From Halalkalibacter krulwichiae (lineage in GTDB: Bacteria; Bacillota; Bacilli; Bacillales; Bacillaceae_D), in assembly GCF_002109385.1 (NCBI RefSeq), contig NZ_CP020814.1, positions 2,255,501 through 2,319,500 of the forward strand: DNA of 64,000 nucleotides, in the 5' to 3' direction. This document shows positions 51,642 to 60,724 of the stretch, piece by piece. Numbering within the stretch: position 1 is the stretch's first letter; every line of letters starts with the position of its first letter. The notes under the pieces are model-generated. The model was not told the origin of the DNA and did no database searches. It was given only the letters and a program-made list of their open reading frames with translations. Made by a program: the position numbers and the translations under genes.

Positions 51642-52244
51642 TTAGAGTTGTATTTCTTCCTTTCTTTTCGTTTGTTTAACATTAAAAAAATCTCCTCCTG
51701 ATAGTTGCACTTCTCCCTCCTTATCTTTTTTCAATTTAGGAATATTTTTCGAACAATGGATAAAAGCTTCTTTAATCTCAATAATGACCCACCTTGTAGC
51801 TTTCTTCCCCTCTTCTATTCGTATGTCCATTCTTTGTTCTTCTGAGAGATTAAGGGCGTCTAATTCTTCATTCTCGTAGATATACGCTTTGCCATTAACA
51901 TGCAAACCAATTCTGTGCTCAATGAAATCGATAAACATTAAACCTATATTCGGGTTTTCTATCATATTTCCCATACTAGCCATTACGCCATTTCCTCGAT
52001 ATTCTGGATACATAAGCGTCGATTGATTAAGGATTTTTACAAACCCTCGTGGTCCTGACCTAAAGGAAGAGTCACAGTTTCCTTTTTGATCTGAAGTCGA
52101 GATAAAAACCATTTCTTGATTCTTAATGAATTCTTGCATAAATACATTAACATGATCTAACATTTGATTGTCATAAAAAGCTTTAGCACGCTTTGTAGTT
52201 TGATACTTTTCTTGCAAGACCTGTTCTCCTGTCATTTTAGGCAT
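51642..52244 (-). CDS. Pyridoxamine 5'-phosphate oxidase-like FMN protein
   Basis: A 200-residue split-barrel flavoprotein (PPOX/DUF2470-type fold). Family marks are VFISTSDQKGNCDSSFRSG, STLMYPEYRGNGVMASMGNM, and IGLMFIDFIEHRIGLHVNGKA (each given in part). Members bind FMN or haem and have varied roles; no specific substrate can be told. AAAGGGG precedes the ATG. A lone gene facing nsrR. Confidence 0.8.
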   Translation of the reverse strand: MPKMTGEQVLQEKYQTTKRAKAFYDNQMLDHVNVFMQEFIKNQEMVFISTSDQKGNCDSSFRSGPRGFVKILNQSTLMYPEYRGNGVMASMGNMIENPNIGLMFIDFIEHRIGLHVNGKAYIYENEELDALNLSEEQRMDIRIEEGKKATRWVIIEIKEAFIHCSKNIPKLKKDKEGEVQLSGGDFFNVKQTKRKEEIQL

Positions 52245-52352
52245 AGTCCAAACCCCTTTTCACTACCGGTATAGGTTTAACTAAGTATTATTTTTATTTT
52301 AGCTGAAAATTCAAATTTTAGTTGATTCCTTGTGAGGTTTTCTAACAAGCTT

Positions 52353-52408
52353 AAAAAGGCGTTGTTTCAAAAGGGCTTTTCTGGCCTTTTGAAACAACGC
52401 CTTTTTTT
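52353..52408 (-). terminator. Terminator with an unusually long perfect stem
   Basis: AAAAAGGCGTTGTTTCAAAAGG pairs with its exact complement over about 22 bases around a 10-base loop, with A and T runs at the ends. It lies behind the DUF1450-like gene. Confidence 0.8.
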
Positions 52409-52483
52409 AATTGACAATGTTATCGTTATGCTTCTATGCTTTTACATTCTAATCCTAGCGCTCTTTATTAACTTGGAATTTAG

Positions 52484-52714
52484 CTATACGGTTTTCTTTA
52501 AGATCTTCTTGTTCAGTTTTCTATATAACTCATCATTCGAATCACATTTAACTACTTTTCCATCGACCAGAGAGAAGGGACACTCTTTACATGTTTTGCA
52601 TTTCCCTAAACATCCTTTTCTCTTAATCTTTAAATCAGGATAAGACGATTTTAACGTTTTATATAGTTTCTTAGTTTTAAAGTCATTTTCTTTACAGAAA
52701 TAGATCTTATCCAT
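52484..52714 (-). CDS. DUF1450-like small cysteine protein (76 aa), Fur-box controlled
   Basis: A small protein with a thioredoxin-like ferredoxin look: MDKIYFCKEN at the start, then GCLGKCKTCKECPFSLVDGKVV. The core GCLxxCxTC...F.LVxG matches the DUF1450/YuzB family, but three extra cysteines and a Lys-rich composition set it apart. The Cys cluster could bind iron or a 2Fe-2S cluster. ATG 52714 has AGAGGTG six bases upstream. A Fur-like box at 52737-52755 precedes it, so induction under iron limitation is expected. Confidence 0.7.
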   Translation of the reverse strand: MDKIYFCKENDFKTKKLYKTLKSSYPDLKIKRKGCLGKCKTCKECPFSLVDGKVVKCDSNDELYRKLNKKILKKTV

Positions 52715-52736
52715 CTGTTGCACCTCTTAATTAATT

Positions 52737-52755
52737 GATAATTATAATCATTTTC
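52737..52755 (-). promoter_or_regulatory. Fur box
   Basis: GATAATTATAATCATTTTC matches the 19-base Fur consensus GATAATGATAATCATTATC at 17 positions. It lies 22 bases before the start of the DUF1450-like gene. Confidence 0.8.
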
Positions 52756-52843
52756 ATTTTATCAAAAACGAAGTGAACAGTAAATGTTTAATAGTAACAT
52801 TTTAGGTCATAAACTGAATACTAGGACTAGCTATGTTTTCACA

Positions 52844-52887
52844 AAAAACACCTTAATGTATCCGTTCCCAAATAACATTAAGGTGTT
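52844..52887. terminator. Terminator near the MFS gene end
   Basis: AAACACCTTAATGT pairs perfectly with ACATTAAGGTGTTT around a 14-base loop; lies between the MFS stop (52966) and the Fur-controlled gene's promoter. Confidence 0.65.
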
Positions 52888-52965
52888 TGTCCTATTTCAT
52901 TTAGTTACGCCTATTATATAGTAACTCTCAGACTTAATCTTAAAATCACTTATCCTGTTTGCATT

Positions 52966-54207
52966 CTATACTACCTGATCATGTTCAGTCACTGGATGAG
53001 GCTTGTTAAAAGCATTATCTTTTGAATTCAGACTAAATGCTGCAAAAATTCCTACAGTTGCACATGCAATAATATAAATAAAGGCAGAGACATACATTCC
53101 ATTAGAAATTTCAATTAAAAATCCCATTACCATCGGCGCTAATAATGCGCCAATCATTCCGCCAAGATTTACCATTCCAAATGTAGACCCTAACACGTTT
53201 TTAGGGAATAGCTTATGTGGATGACTAAAAACTGTCGCGACAACAGGGCCGTGAAAAAGCATACAAATTGATTGGTAAACAATAACAAGAGCAACGGACG
53301 AAGCATTGTATAACATGTACAGTGATCCAATCATGATAAGTAGACTCACGATGGAAAGGTGTTTTTCTTTTCCGCTTAGACGTGATTTAATCAGTTGCCC
53401 ACCGACAATAACCCCAATTGCTCCAAATAAGGCAGGTATCGATGTTAGCAGCCCCATAGACATCAAATCAAGACCTCTTACATTGACAAGATAAGGAGGC
53501 ATCCAAGAAATGAGTCCCCATACGACTGTACTTACTGCAAACCACATAATTGCTAATTGCCAGCTCGTTGGAACTTTTAAAATATCTTTAAAAGATGATT
53601 TTTCAATTCGATCTTGTTTAATTACTTCGATCAGCATATTCTCCGGTCTTAAATAGTGCCACATTAGCCAGGCAAATATGATACCAATTAAGCCAATGGC
53701 GATAAAGAGATTTTGCCAACCAATCCATACTAGTAGTGGTGTAGCTATTAAAGGGGCGATCACCCCTCCAAGTGAATTGGAAGACATCATAATTGTCTGA
53801 GCACTTGTTCGTTCTTCTTTAGGAAAGGCATCAGCAATGGCTTTTGAGCTCGCTGCCGGATACCCACCTTCCCCAAGGCCGAACATAAAACGAATAATAA
53901 TCATTGATAAAAGCGACCAAGCCATCCCAGTTAAAACGGTGAAAAATGACCAAACGAGTATGGCAATTGTTATGACTTTTCTTGATCCATATTTATCAGC
54001 TAACCAGCCTCCTGGTAATTGCATCAAAGTATAGCCAGCAAAAAAGCTACTTAATACGATCCCCATTACAGACGGGCTCAGGTTAAAGTCTTTGGCAATT
54101 TCGACAATTCCTACGTTCATTGCCATCCTGTCTAGATAAGATAAACACCATCCTAAAAATAGGAGTACAAGAATCGTTTGTCTTTTGTTCTTTTTCGGTT
54201 GTTTCAT
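52966..54207 (-). CDS. MFS transporter, anion:cation symporter-like
   Basis: A 413-residue 12-helix permease. The loop 2-3 signature is GGWLADKYGSRKV, and SYLDRMAMNVGIVEI at TM1 and RFMFGLGEGGYPAASSKAIAD are typical of the ACS group (hexuronate, phthalate, 4-hydroxyphenylacetate-like anions). It lies 16 bases after the amidohydrolase gene, so the two form an operon; the importer probably brings in the amide that the hydrolase cleaves or exports a product. Confidence 0.88.
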   Translation of the reverse strand: MKQPKKNKRQTILVLLFLGWCLSYLDRMAMNVGIVEIAKDFNLSPSVMGIVLSSFFAGYTLMQLPGGWLADKYGSRKVITIAILVWSFFTVLTGMAWSLLSMIIIRFMFGLGEGGYPAASSKAIADAFPKEERTSAQTIMMSSNSLGGVIAPLIATPLLVWIGWQNLFIAIGLIGIIFAWLMWHYLRPENMLIEVIKQDRIEKSSFKDILKVPTSWQLAIMWFAVSTVVWGLISWMPPYLVNVRGLDLMSMGLLTSIPALFGAIGVIVGGQLIKSRLSGKEKHLSIVSLLIMIGSLYMLYNASSVALVIVYQSICMLFHGPVVATVFSHPHKLFPKNVLGSTFGMVNLGGMIGALLAPMVMGFLIEISNGMYVSAFIYIIACATVGIFAAFSLNSKDNAFNKPHPVTEHDQVV

Positions 54208-54222
54208 AACTTTCTCTCCCTC

Positions 54223-55439
54223 TTATTTACTCATATGTAATGAAAATTCCTTGCTGTCTTGTTGTGATCCGTTTAAATAATCAAAAACAAGTGATATAAA
54301 CATTTTTCCTGCGATAAGAATGGACTGCTCGTCTACATCAAATTTAGGATGATGGTGCGGGAAAACAGCCTGAATATCAGGATTCTTCCCTCCGACATTA
54401 AAGAATGCACCGGGTCTCTTTCTTACATAGTAAGCAAAATCCTCCATCGCCATTTGCAAAGGGGATTCTGAAACATTTTCTTTCCCTACAATTTCTTCCC
54501 CTATTCGTTTAATCCGAAGGGCTTCTTCCGGGTCGTTACATACAGAAGGGTAACCATATTCATAATTGACTTCACTTGTAGCTCCCGCTGAGCTACAAGC
54601 CCCCTCTGCTATTTGCCGTATATTTTTTTCAGCAAGCTCGCGCGCTTCATTCGAAAAGGTTCGAACAGTCCCAGACAAAGTCACTTTATCTGGAATAATA
54701 TTATAGCTGCTAACACCATCAAAGGAACATACAGTTATAACAGAGGGATCTGTCGCATTTATACGACTAGCAGCGATCTGTTGAATGCCAGTAACAATTT
54801 GACTTCCTATAAGTATGGGATCAATCGCAAGGTGCGGTGAAGATCCATGCCCCCCTTTCCTTCGATAACAATTTCAAATTTATCTCCAGCTGCCATCATA
54901 TAATTTTCTTTAAAACAAACTTGACCTACTGGTACATTTGACAATACATGAGCGCCGTAGATCACATCTACATCATTGAGACAGCCATCTTCAATCATTG
55001 CTTTTGCTCCACCAGGAATGACCTCTTCGGCAAATTGATGAATAAACAATACATTGCCATGCAGATTGTCTTTCACTTTACTAAGCGCGCATGCAGTACC
55101 TAGTAGTGAGGCAGTATGAATGTCATGCCCACATGCATGCATGACACCGGCTATTTTTGATTTATAAGGAACAGATTTCTCATCTTGAATGGGTAGTGCA
55201 TCAAAATCAGCACGGAGAGCAACTGTTTTTCCTGGTTTTCCTCCTTTTAGTAAAGCTGTGACTCCCCGTCCTCCCACTTCAGTTTTAACCTCAAGTCCTA
55301 GTTCTCTTAAATAGGTAGCAATCATTTCTGGCGTTCTTTGTTCTTCAAATGATAATTCAGGGTACATATGTAAATCACGTCTAATACTAACAAGCTCTTC
55401 GAATTTTGCTTCGAGTTCTTTATATGCTACTTTTTCCAT
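54223..55439 (-). pseudogene. M20-family amidohydrolase, one frameshift
   Basis: Would encode about 405 residues of an M20D metal-dependent amidohydrolase (hippurate/N-acyl amino acid type). The first part has RRDLHMYPELSFEE, the metal block HACGHDIHTASLLG and the catalytic EE in QFAEEVIPGGA. The frame breaks in a G6 run (C6 at 54850-54855 on the plus strand). One added G gives EGKGGHGSSPHLAIDPI, the dimerisation-domain histidine, and joins the second part (SGTVRTFSNEARE, MEDFAYYVRKRPGAFFNVG, HHHPKFDVDEQSI). Nothing else is lost. First gene of the operon with the MFS gene; divergent from the PucR-type regulator. Confidence 0.85.
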
Positions 55440-55461
55440 ACCTATTTCCTCCTCTAACCTT

Positions 55462-55475
55462 TGTTAACGCTTGCA
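55462..55475. promoter_or_regulatory. Possible cre (CcpA) site
   Basis: TGTTAACGCTTGCA matches the cre consensus TGWAANCGNTNWCA with two mismatches, in the upstream region of the amidohydrolase operon. Plausible for a catabolic operon but weak. Confidence 0.35.
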
Positions 55476-55601
55476 AATTAAAGAATAGTAATACTTTTCT
55501 GTGATTACTAAATATTATATAATTTCAAGTAGAACATCAATATGTAAGTAAACAATGTTAGTGTAGTGAAATTGTTGATATCAACAACAGGCGGTGAAAA
55601 T

Positions 55602-57428
55602 GTGGCGGCTAATAAAGAAGTATTTCTTAATCAATTAAGTTTTGAAAACAAAAAGGCACTGGATCATGTAATGAATTTAATGGAAAGTTTTCGAGCAATG
55701 AACTCGACTCTCGAATTGGATGAGGTCCTAAAAAAAATCATGCATTACGCATTAAATATCGTCGAGACCGCAGAGGCTGGCTATATTCAAATGTTGGATG
55801 AATCCTCAAATAAACTGATCATAAAGGCGAGTGTGGGCTTTAATGATAACATTAGCTTCTTTAAAGTAAATGTCGGTGAGTCTATTACAGGAAAAGTTTT
55901 TAGAGATGGTTGTGTGCGGCTAATTTCCTCACGGGAAGAAATTTATAATAGTATGGGTGATTTGAGCAGAGAGAATTTTGACTTGATAGATACGGCCCAC
56001 TATAACAATCAAAATATAAAGTCTATATTAGCCGTTCCTGTTTCATTCGGAAAAAATCGGATTGGGGTAATGACACTTCATTGCTTTGATATTGAAGACG
56101 GAATTAGCGAAATCGATCTCCACCTCTTACAAAGTTTCGCTTCGCAAGCAGCGATCGCCCTTTATAATGCGAAACTCCATACCGAAGTGCAAGAAACATT
56201 GAATGAAGCAACCCTTTTATCGCAAAGGCTCAAAGAAACAAATATCCTATTAGAAAAAAGAACAAACATTCATAATCTACTCACAGGATTATCAGTTGAG
56301 AATAGAGGGCTTGATGCGATTATTTTAGAAATGAATAAATTAATGAAAAGCAATTGTGTGTATGTCGATTATGTTGAAGGAACATTTTCTCCAAAACACG
56401 ATAAGTATTTTGCAAGACGTATAGATGACCTCTTCCTTCTTTTCCGAACAAAAACGAAACCTGCTTATGTAACAATCTATGATACTGTGTCCGTACATTG
56501 TTTCATTTACCCGATTAGATCAGGTTCCATTTTATTAGGCTGTCTTATTGTTGAAGGAAACGCTCCATTATCACAACTCGACCATTTAATCATAGAGCAA
56601 GGAGCACCCATTCTATCTCTTGAAATTATGAAGCGAAGATCGCAAACGGAAATCATGTACAAGAAAACCTATGAATCGTACCAACAATTTTTGAAAATTA
56701 AAAATCCGAAGCAGGCTGAGCTTACTGCCGAAGAATTAGGAATTCATCACCATTCTTTTCTTCAAACAGCTTTAATTGAATTAGATGGAAATCTCGACCT
56801 ACATTCTCTCGAAAACGAAGCACTGCTACTACTATCACACCTGAGAGAGCAAATGCCTTTTAAAGATAGTCTGCTCTTTAGCTATAACAATAAAATTACG
56901 GTTTTTTCTGCTGTTCAAAATGCAAATCAGGAAGCATATTGGATAGAAATTATCGAGAACGCCATAAAATGGTGGAACGACCGGTATACCGTAGTAGCCC
57001 GAGGGGGAATCAGCACAGGATACTACCCTCCTGGACAAGCCGAAGAAAATCATGTAAAAGCTGAGAAAGCTCTTCTCTACTTAAGGAAGCAAATAGAAAA
57101 AGGGATCATTCATTATAAGAAAATTGGAATCAGTAGCTTTTTTTTAGATCGTCCTCCAGCAGAAATAGAGGCATTCATGAAAGAGACATTTTCTCCATTA
57201 TGGACAACCCATGAAAAACAAGAGGAATTACTCGGGACTCTTTTTACCTATATTCAGAACAACCGGTCTATGGCGGCTACTGCCAAGGAGCTTCATATCC
57301 ATACAAACACACTCTATCATCGCATCAAGAAAATAGAGCATCTCCTTAGTTTGGATTTTAACTGTTACGAGGATTTTCTAAAGGTACAACTTGGGTTTTA
57401 TCTTTATAAAAAATTTTTGGAGGATTAA
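55602..57428 (+). CDS. GAF-domain regulator with PucR/CdaR-type C-terminal helix-turn-helix
   Basis: A 608-residue activator. An N-terminal GAF domain (residues about 30-190: LELDEVLKKIMHYALNIVE, AVPVSFGKNRIGVMTLH) is followed by a coiled segment, a diverged sensor/cyclase-like middle region and a PucR C-terminal helix-turn-helix (NRSMAATAKELHIHTNTLYHR). Such proteins turn on degradation genes in response to the substrate. GTG 55602 is the likely start after GGCGGTGA. Divergent from the amidohydrolase/MFS operon, its probable target. Confidence 0.85.
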   Translation: MAANKEVFLNQLSFENKKALDHVMNLMESFRAMNSTLELDEVLKKIMHYALNIVETAEAGYIQMLDESSNKLIIKASVGFNDNISFFKVNVGESITGKVFRDGCVRLISSREEIYNSMGDLSRENFDLIDTAHYNNQNIKSILAVPVSFGKNRIGVMTLHCFDIEDGISEIDLHLLQSFASQAAIALYNAKLHTEVQETLNEATLLSQRLKETNILLEKRTNIHNLLTGLSVENRGLDAIILEMNKLMKSNCVYVDYVEGTFSPKHDKYFARRIDDLFLLFRTKTKPAYVTIYDTVSVHCFIYPIRSGSILLGCLIVEGNAPLSQLDHLIIEQGAPILSLEIMKRRSQTEIMYKKTYESYQQFLKIKNPKQAELTAEELGIHHHSFLQTALIELDGNLDLHSLENEALLLLSHLREQMPFKDSLLFSYNNKITVFSAVQNANQEAYWIEIIENAIKWWNDRYTVVARGGISTGYYPPGQAEENHVKAEKALLYLRKQIEKGIIHYKKIGISSFFLDRPPAEIEAFMKETFSPLWTTHEKQEELLGTLFTYIQNNRSMAATAKELHIHTNTLYHRIKKIEHLLSLDFNCYEDFLKVQLGFYLYKKFLED

Positions 57429-57489
57429 TAGATTGATAAGCAATGAAATTATCTTTTTCTTGCTTAGTTGTTAGTGAACGAATGAACGT

Positions 57490-57523
57490 AAAAAGGATTC
57501 TTCTTATTGTGAAGAATCCTTTT
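57490..57523. terminator. Terminator overlapping the ligase stop codon
   Basis: AAAAGGATTCTTC pairs with GAAGAATCCTTTT; the right arm lies inside the last codons of the ligase gene and T-runs are found on both sides. Confidence 0.75.
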
Positions 57524-58232
57524 TATTACCGGTAATAAATTTACGGTAATATTCATATAAGTTTTTCCGATTCTTTTTTAATTGTATATTTAAAAAGACA
57601 ACCTTCTTTTTATTATCATTTACTAGCCAAGACTCGAAGTCACTTCTCAAAGTTAGATTATCCTCATAATCTCGATTGAGGATTTTAACCCAGTCACCTG
57701 AGCGAACACCACACCGATATTTTGACATAGGTTTTTTCACTACAATTCCTTCTAGTCCATATCTTTTTACGACTTCAAAATAGGTTTGTGAGTTTCCTTC
57801 AAACCATTGAGAAGTTACAATCGTAATGGTATCAGTAGGAATGATTTGATCTAGTATCTTCTTGCGTTTTAAAAGTGGGAATTGAGTAATTTTCTCCCCT
57901 CGATAATACAATAGATCATACGCTACATATTGCACAGAAAGAGTAGTCTCTTTTTGTTTGATTTTATCCATCAAGAGCCTATAACTTGGTTTATTATTAC
58001 GATCGGGTACAATTAATTCTCCGTCTAAAATGACTCCTTTTGGTAATTGCACAGAAATGAGCTCAGGAAATAAATGGGTTACATCATGACCTGTGCGAGT
58101 ATACAAACGAGGATTGTTGTTTAAGTTAGAAAATATTATTCGAATCCCATCTAATTTTAATTCAGTAATGACATTAGCATAATCTTCTGGGGGTGTATCA
58201 ACCTCTTTTAATAACATCGGAGATAAAAACAT
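57504..58232 (-). CDS. Small ATP-dependent DNA ligase (LigB/YoqV-like)
   Basis: A 242-residue protein with the nucleotidyltransferase motifs of ATP-dependent ligases: motif I ELKLDGIR (Lys is the AMP acceptor), motif III-like ILDGELIV, motif IV YGLEGIVVKKP, and motif V SGDWVKILNR. Only about 45 residues follow motif V, too few for the usual OB-fold domain, as in other minimal Bacillus ligases. It would seal nicks, perhaps in repair or in spores. No Ku or LigD partner is adjacent. Confidence 0.82.
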   Translation of the reverse strand: MFLSPMLLKEVDTPPEDYANVITELKLDGIRIIFSNLNNNPRLYTRTGHDVTHLFPELISVQLPKGVILDGELIVPDRNNKPSYRLLMDKIKQKETTLSVQYVAYDLLYYRGEKITQFPLLKRKKILDQIIPTDTITIVTSQWFEGNSQTYFEVVKRYGLEGIVVKKPMSKYRCGVRSGDWVKILNRDYEDNLTLRSDFESWLVNDNKKKVVFLNIQLKKNRKNLYEYYRKFITGNKKDSSQ

Positions 58233-58398
58233 GAAATCACCTCTATGTTATCATACAAAAGTTGTTCTCTTTTAGCATTAGTATTTTTCTCCCAGTGCCT
58301 TTTTAAACAAATGTTACATTACTTATCAATTTTTTTAATGAATAAGCTTTATTTAATCAACTCATTCTAATATTAATACACTCTAGGAGGAATGAGCA

Positions 58399-58662
58399 TT
58401 GAAATTTATTAATAATCTCTATCAATTATACAAAGATCAATTAACTGGCGACGAAGAAGATGCTCTCATTATTATTAATGGGATTTTGCAAAACTTTTCG
58501 GATGAAGACATCCATAAATTGATCTCTGACATGAGCAATAGAGAACAATTTGAAATGTTTTCTTTGTATTTATATGAAAAGTTCAGGATTAAAGTGGCAG
58601 AGGAAGGACTTGGTCAGATCTTAAATCAAGATGATCAAGATGATTCGAAATTTCTTCATTAG
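58399..58662 (+). CDS. DUF6154-like small protein (87 aa)
   Basis: A small acidic helical protein (MKFINNLYQLYKDQLTGDEE, NREQFEMFSLYLYEKFRIKV). The YKDxLTGDEED start and the LYxxEKxRxKxAxxGxG end resemble the DUF6154 family of Bacillus, whose function is unknown. TTG start with AGGAGG eight bases upstream. A lone gene divergent from the ligase gene. Confidence 0.65.
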   Translation: MKFINNLYQLYKDQLTGDEEDALIIINGILQNFSDEDIHKLISDMSNREQFEMFSLYLYEKFRIKVAEEGLGQILNQDDQDDSKFLH

Positions 58663-58818
58663 ACGCAGTGCTCATAATGAAAGTTGAATAAACTCCGAAT
58701 TCTTCCCTCTATGATTCTAAAGAAATACTGCTCCTTTTGCTAAATACAACCCATTTCATTCACGAACGATCGTCCTACTACGTATGATAATTCGAGAATG
58801 AAATGAGGTGAAAAATGA

Positions 58819-59973
58819 ATGAATCAGAAGAACCGATCTTTTCTTTTACTTGGTGTCGTTTCCCTCCTGTTTATCTTTACTCTTACATTTTTCAGCCAAG
58901 TTAACTCACCAGATTCTACACCTGTTTTAGCTGATCAAGAATCTCAAGAAAATGATAGCAACAATAATGAGGCTCATACAGCTTCAAATGGAGATAGTCT
59001 AGTAAACAATCAAATTACAAATGAAATATCTGCTAGTGGCGGGGAGATTCATAATAACATCGATAACTCCATTAAAGCTGATGAAGCAGAAGTCGATAAT
59101 ACAATTGATAACAAAATCGTTAGTGGGGAAAATAATATCGTTGATAATAATGTTACTAATCAAATTGATGTCAATATTGGTGTTAATGTCACTAACAGTA
59201 TTACCAATGATATTACAGCACATAAAACAGACAAAGAATCTGAAACGGAAAACGATGAGAACAATGACGAATCTGAAAACGGTGAGAACGGAAATGGCAG
59301 TGATGATGGGAATGGAGAAGATACACCTGATACGGTGTGGGGAGTTGATTCGGCTAGCTTAACCACGGAGGAGATGCTTGCCTGTGTCAGAGATAACTTT
59401 GGCGATCCACAAGTATGGGGACGTTACCTTGGGACAAATGAAGGTGTTTCTTACGGCTTAACAGAAGAAGAAATTGAGTTACTTCAATCAAATGACATTC
59501 AAATTCTTGTGATTTGGAATCACTTTACAGATGGAACTGGATATGAGAACGGTCAAAATGAAGCAACTGAAGCTGTAGAAACTGCAAGAGACTTAGGAAT
59601 ACCAGAAGGTGTTGCTCTATTTGCTAATGTAGAACCCATTTATCCAATTGATTCTTCTTTTATTCAAGGATGGCATGATGTCGTTTCCGAATCTGAATAC
59701 AGTTCTGGTATATACGGAATATTTGACCCTAGTGAGGAACTTTATGTTGCTTTTGAAGCAGCTGCTGAAGAAAACTCTAGCATTCTAGATGAAATGTATA
59801 TTTGGACCGCTGCACCTAATGAGGGAATTACAACAGAAGACAATGCTCCTGACTATAATCCTGAATATCCCGACGGTGGCTTAATTGGGGGCTGGCAGTA
59901 TGGTATTGATGCTGAAACTTGTAACATAGATACAAATATTTTTGATGGCAATGTACTCGAAGTACTTTGGTAA
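58819..59973 (+). CDS. Secreted protein: Asn-rich region plus DUF1906 glycoside-hydrolase-like domain
   Basis: A 384-residue exported protein. The signal peptide is FLLLGVVSLLFIFTLTFFS. Residues about 60-135 hold loose repeats built on (V/I)NNxITN-, IDNSI-, VDNTIDN-, VTNSITND-type units with Ile/Val every few residues. An acidic Glu/Asn/Gly-rich linker follows (about 140-170). The C-terminal domain (WGVDSASLTTEEMLACVRDN, VWGRYLGTNEG, GVALFANVEP) is DUF1906, a TIM-barrel related to GH25 lysozymes. A cell-wall role is likely. ATG 58819 lies seven bases after GAGGTGA; another ATG four bases earlier is out of frame. Confidence 0.82.
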   Translation: MNQKNRSFLLLGVVSLLFIFTLTFFSQVNSPDSTPVLADQESQENDSNNNEAHTASNGDSLVNNQITNEISASGGEIHNNIDNSIKADEAEVDNTIDNKIVSGENNIVDNNVTNQIDVNIGVNVTNSITNDITAHKTDKESETENDENNDESENGENGNGSDDGNGEDTPDTVWGVDSASLTTEEMLACVRDNFGDPQVWGRYLGTNEGVSYGLTEEEIELLQSNDIQILVIWNHFTDGTGYENGQNEATEAVETARDLGIPEGVALFANVEPIYPIDSSFIQGWHDVVSESEYSSGIYGIFDPSEELYVAFEAAAEENSSILDEMYIWTAAPNEGITTEDNAPDYNPEYPDGGLIGGWQYGIDAETCNIDTNIFDGNVLEVLW

Positions 59974-59986
59974 GCTATTCTTCGGT

Positions 59987-60018
59987 GAAAGCGGGGATCT
60001 CTCTCGCTTTCATTTTTT
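59987..60018 (+). terminator. Terminator of the DUF1906 gene
   Basis: GAAAGCG pairs with CGCTTTC, then ATTTTTTAAA. Confidence 0.75.
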
Positions 60019-60247
60019 AAATTAAAACAGATATCTATTTAAAATAATTATAATTAAGTATTGATTTTTCTTTGATAGATGTTATTATTACTTACAGGGT
60101 CATACAGTCTTACTGCTATGATATCAATTATTTTATCTCAATATCTATTCTCATTGGCCGGGGTCCATTATCAGTAGTAGATCCCGGATCTATTTATTAA
60201 ATGATAAAAATGAAGAAAATTATAATTTTATCACTGAGGTGAAAAAA

Positions 60248-60710
60248 ATGAAAAGAAGAAAAGTAGACCTGTTAGTGATGGCTTATGGAACCCCTTATCA
60301 GGAATCTGATATTGTTCCCTACTACACACATATACAACATGGCAAAACACCAACTGATGAAATGGTTAAGGATCTTTCCGAGCGTTATCAAGCTATTGGT
60401 GGAATTTCCCCTCTTGCCCAAATCACGCTTGAACAAGCTTCTAAACTTGAACAAGCCCTTAATCAACAACAAGAAGAGATTTAACAAAAGATTTGTTTAA
60501 CAAAGGATTTCGTTCCTTTATTTATGCTCCAGTTGGCTTTGTTTCAGACCATCTTGAAGTTTTATATGATAATGACTACGAATGTAAAGTTGTCACAGAA
60601 GAGCTCAATGCAAACTATTATCGTCCACCTATACCTAATACAGATTCTAGATTTATCAAGCCTTAACAAATGTTGTTTTGCAAAAATCAAAAATGGTGAC
60701 ATTCTCATAA
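60248..60710 (+). pseudogene. hemH: Ferrochelatase remnant with a large internal deletion
   Basis: The first 79 residues ([40 protein letters not shown]) match the N-terminus of ferrochelatase. After QQQEE the frame changes and about 57 residues of the C-terminus follow ([43 protein letters not shown]). The middle 170 or so residues, including the metal-inserting histidine region, are gone. The join lies at 60477-60484, where both ends read a Q-(E/D) codon pair, so a short-homology deletion is likely. One more base is missing near 60658. The gene is dead. GAGGTGA still precedes the ATG. Confidence 0.88.
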
Positions 60711-60724
60711 AGGAGTAAATATCT

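Noticed and set aside
59021..59362. Alternative frame inside the DUF1906 gene
   Set aside because: Low-complexity shadow of the Asn/Glu-rich region of the real gene.
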